A stretch of 7,818 nucleotides of DNA from Nitrospinota bacterium (lineage in GTDB: Bacteria > Nitrospinota_A > UBA7883 > JADGGD01): contig JADGCD010000095.1 of the NCBI GenBank assembly GCA_015229165.1, positions 1-7,818 of the forward strand. The letters run 5' to 3'. The first letter of the stretch is position 1. Each line of letters opens with the position of its first letter. Below, in pieces: positions 5,945 to 7,818 of the stretch. Below the pieces are notes generated by a model. The model saw only the letters and a program-made list of their open reading frames with translations, did no database searches and was not told where the DNA came from. The position numbers were made by a program, and so were the translations under genes.

Positions 5945-7078
5945 ATGTTCAAGATTCGCAGTGTAGCCGAACTTTCCGCCGTCGGGACCGGCCCCGCCCA
6001 GGAAGGGCTTGTCCCGGTGACGCGCCCGCTGGTCGTCGAGATCGGACGGGAGCCGATCATGATCCTCGGACGCCGGGAGCCCCGCTCGGTCTCCCTCCTG
6101 TTCGCCTACGCCACCCCGCAGGACTTCGGCGACACCGTCCGCGCCTTGTGGCAGGACTACCGCCAGCGGTTGGAGGCGCAGGGCGGCGCCCCACAAGAGG
6201 TGACGGCGCTGGTCGTGGGGGGATCGGATCACGCCCGCTGGAAGGCCAACAAGCTGATCGCCACAGCGCAGAAGGGGGGCGCCGGGGAGGTCCTCACCGC
6301 GTCGCTCAACGGGGCGCTGTACCGGACCGTGCGGATCGACCCGGCCACCGGCGAGATATTGCTGCGGGAGGCTCCGGTGGTGGCGGCCCACACCAACCCC
6401 GGCTCCGCCAGTCTGACTCTCGACGACGATCTCACCGGGTTCGGCGCTCCGGGGGGGGGAGACGTGGTGGCCAACGCCACCCGCTTTTTTCGCCACGAGA
6501 AGACCTTCTCCGCGCTGACGGAGCGGGTCATCCCGCAGTTCCTGCAAAACCGCCCCGACGAGACGTTCACCCTCTGGTCGGCGGCGTGCAGCAACGGAAC
6601 CGAGGCCTATTCCTACGCCATGTACCTCCACCGGCTCTTCACCCGCATGAAGTTCCCCCCCCGGTTCCGGATTCTCGCCACCGACTACAACCGCAGCCTG
6701 GTCGAGTTCGCCGCGAAAGGGGTTTACGAGCCGACCAAGAGCGACCTGGCCACCTACCGGGGGCTGTTCTCCGCCTACGGAACCGTCACCGACAAGAACG
6801 TCGCCTTCAACGATACCGTCAAGCGGCACATCACCTTCAAGCAGTACGACCTGCGCAAGCTGCCGCCGTCGGACAAGTTCTGCTATATCGTGGCGGCCAA
6901 TGTCTTCCAGTACTACCAGCCCGACGCCCGCAGAGGGCTACTGACGAACCTCTCCCACGCGCTGCGGCCCGGGGGGTATCTCTTCGCCAATCCGTACAGC
7001 CCCGGCATGGCGCGGGACGCAGGGCTCGAACCGGTGGGGGAGTACCAGCTCTACCACCTCCCCTGCGACGCGCGCTGA
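5945..7078 (+). CDS. cheR: CheR-type receptor methyltransferase with an N-terminal degenerate CheD-like domain
   Basis: CheR methylates glutamates of chemoreceptors using S-adenosylmethionine. The catalytic domain fills about residues 174-373 of 377: NATRFFR (R183), the SAM motif SAACSNGTEAYS (E220), acidic D247 in LATDYN, NVFQYY (N319, Y323; the usual preceding arginine of CRNV is alanine) and LRPGGYLF. The helical N-terminal domain usual for CheR is missing. Instead, residues 27-144 parallel the CheD domain of the divergent neighbour: REP at 35-37 against RQP, VSLLFAY against VAVCLYS, VVGG at 90-93 against IYGG, and GALYRTVRIDPATGEILLR against its GDLGRKIFFD...TGDVEVR. The catalytic Cys and His positions are not preserved, so this domain should be a non-catalytic docking or regulatory part. 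A Gly-rich linker (about 145-173) holds a run of nine G bases (6451-6459). ATG 5945 has GGGAG at 5937-5941, with a short spacer. Confidence 0.9.
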   Translation: MFKIRSVAELSAVGTGPAQEGLVPVTRPLVVEIGREPIMILGRREPRSVSLLFAYATPQDFGDTVRALWQDYRQRLEAQGGAPQEVTALVVGGSDHARWKANKLIATAQKGGAGEVLTASLNGALYRTVRIDPATGEILLREAPVVAAHTNPGSASLTLDDDLTGFGAPGGGDVVANATRFFRHEKTFSALTERVIPQFLQNRPDETFTLWSAACSNGTEAYSYAMYLHRLFTRMKFPPRFRILATDYNRSLVEFAAKGVYEPTKSDLATYRGLFSAYGTVTDKNVAFNDTVKRHITFKQYDLRKLPPSDKFCYIVAANVFQYYQPDARRGLLTNLSHALRPGGYLFANPYSPGMARDAGLEPVGEYQLYHLPCDAR

Positions 7079-7108
7079 CCGGCGCGCGCCGGGCGACGCG
7101 GGGTCAGC
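7074..7108. repeat. Nested inverted repeats between convergent genes, possible bidirectional stop signal
   Basis: GCTGACC (7074-7080) and GGTCAGC (7102-7108) are perfect inverted copies that include the stop codons of the two convergent genes. Inside lies a 14-base GC-only palindrome, CCGGCGCGCGCCGG (7079-7092). Only 25 bases separate the two stops. Strong stems are expected in both transcripts, but there is no T tract, so intrinsic termination is uncertain. Confidence 0.4.
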
Positions 7109-7502
7109 CCTCGCGCTTCTTGAGGTTCTCCCGAATCTTTGAGACGAAGAGGTTCAGCGAGAACGGTTTGACGATGTAATCGTCGGCGCCGCTTTTCAGC
7201 GCCTGAAGCACATGGTCCTTGTCGGCCACCCCGGTGACCATGATGACCACCGCCTCCCGGCAGCGGCTTTTCTCCCCCCGGATCGCCTTGAGGACCTCCA
7301 TCCCGTCGGCGTGGGGAAGCTCCCAGTCGAGCAGGATCAGGTCGAACCGGTCCACCGCCACCGTGCGGATCGCTTCGGTCCCGTTGTCGGCCGACTGCAA
7401 CTCGCTGATTCCCGCGTCGCGCAGGAAGCGCATTTCGAGCGTGCGGGAGCTGGGAAGGTCTTCGACCACAAGGGCGCGCAACTTTGAATAGTCCTTGATC
7501 AT
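7104..7502 (-). CDS. Single-domain response regulator (CheY-like receiver)
   Basis: A stand-alone receiver of 132 residues that should be phosphorylated by a partner histidine kinase and act through protein contacts, since it has no output domain. Visible landmarks are the acidic pair E14/D15 (VVEDLPSSRTLE), phosphoacceptor D59 in LILLDWELPHADGMEVL, T90 in IMVTG, and K112 in YIVKPF. The proline and glycine after these positions are normal for the fold. ATG 7502 is chosen because the receiver fold begins within ten residues; a GTG at 7538 would extend the protein back into the upstream regulator gene and adds no homology. No clear Shine-Dalgarno is present. It starts 10 bases after the stop of the upstream receiver gene, so the two are probably translated from one transcript. 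It converges on the CheR fusion. CheY itself is possible but cannot be distinguished from other stand-alone receivers. Confidence 0.9.
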   Translation of the reverse strand: MIKDYSKLRALVVEDLPSSRTLEMRFLRDAGISELQSADNGTEAIRTVAVDRFDLILLDWELPHADGMEVLKAIRGEKSRCREAVVIMVTGVADKDHVLQALKSGADDYIVKPFSLNLFVSKIRENLKKREG

Positions 7503-7512
7503 GCGGGTTCGT

Positions 7513-7818
7513 TCAGAGCAGGGCGGCGATAAGGACACGGATGTCGGCGGCGTCGAACGGTTTTTTCAGGATGCTGTCCGCCCCCATTTTTCTGGCCTTT
7601 TCGAGGTAATTCACCTCCGCCGATCCCCCTCCCACGCCGGAGATGGCGATGATCGGCATCGTCGGCTTCTTTTTCTTCAGCGAGGCGATGAGGGTCAAGC
7701 CGTCCTCCTTGGGCATGTTCAGGTCGGTCACCACCAGATCGGCCCCCTGCTCGTCGAAACAGGCCTCCCCTTCGGCGCCGTTGGCCGCCTCAGCGACGGT
7801 GTGCCCATCCTCTTCCAG
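7513..7818 (-). CDS. Response regulator receiver domain, 5' part off the window
   Basis: The frame is open to the right edge, so the start lies beyond 7818 and only the last 101 residues are seen. They cover most of a receiver: GHTVAEAANG, phosphoacceptor D32 (fragment numbering) in VVTDLNMPKEDGLTLI, the switch position occupied by serine in IIAISG, and K86 in SILKKPF, followed by the last helix (DAADIRVLIAALL) and the stop. The missing part is the first strand and helix, or possibly an N-terminal domain that cannot be seen. No output domain follows the receiver. A valine GTG codon at 7732-7734 is not the start, because the receiver fold continues upstream of it. It probably forms an operon with the following single-domain regulator. 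Confidence 0.9.
   Translation of the reverse strand: MEEDGHTVAEAANGAEGEACFDEQGADLVVTDLNMPKEDGLTLIASLKKKKPTMPIIAISGVGGGSAEVNYLEKARKMGADSILKKPFDAADIRVLIAALL

Noticed and set aside
5884..7179. A 431-codon stop-free + strand frame overlapping the cheR fusion
   Set aside because: The translation is arginine- and proline-rich, as expected of an out-of-frame reading of GC-rich DNA, while the other frame contains all CheR motifs.
1..7818. CRISPR arrays, tRNA or rRNA genes, transposase genes or terminal repeats of insertion elements
   Set aside because: None was seen on either strand by eye; nearly all of the window is filled by protein-coding genes of uniform composition.

Overview
The window reads as GC-rich chromosomal DNA from a motile, chemotactic, sulfur-metabolising Gram-negative bacterium, and nearly all of it is coding. 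The left half is the end of a dissimilatory sulfite reductase (dsr) operon. The DsrA and DsrB sequences, and the DsrL that directly follows dsrB, look like the oxidative (rDsr) type used by sulfur oxidisers. The order dsrA-dsrB-dsrL resembles what I recall from green sulfur bacteria more than the dsrABEFH order of purple sulfur bacteria. I cannot assign a phylum from this sequence alone.

Layout: dsrA (5' end off the window), dsrB, dsrL and a 120-residue protein of unknown function run on the + strand with short spacers and good ribosome binding sites, then end at a clear intrinsic terminator (about 4198-4232). A small two-helix membrane protein (4295-4522, +) follows; its -10 box is placed so that the message could be leaderless. 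It converges on a small zinc-finger protein (4835-4533, -) lying downstream of a CheD-receiver fusion (5824-4886, -). A divergent intergenic region (5825-5944) separates that gene from a 377-residue CheR-type methyltransferase (5945-7078, +), whose N-terminal part looks like a degenerate CheD domain. Two tandem single-domain response regulators (- strand, the second running off the right edge) converge on cheR.

How the genes fit together: DsrAB would convert reduced sulfur to sulfite, and DsrL would move the electrons between DsrAB and the pyridine nucleotide pool. The right half looks like a receptor-adaptation module of unusual domain make-up: an apparently active CheD joined to a CheB-type receiver with no methylesterase domain, and a CheD-like domain without catalytic residues joined to the CheR methyltransferase. 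This divergent pair of CheD-containing fusions is the most unusual thing in the window. It also has a run of nine G bases in the linker of the CheR fusion, a candidate hypermutable site. No sequence here connects the sulfur genes to the chemotaxis genes; their adjacency may be incidental.
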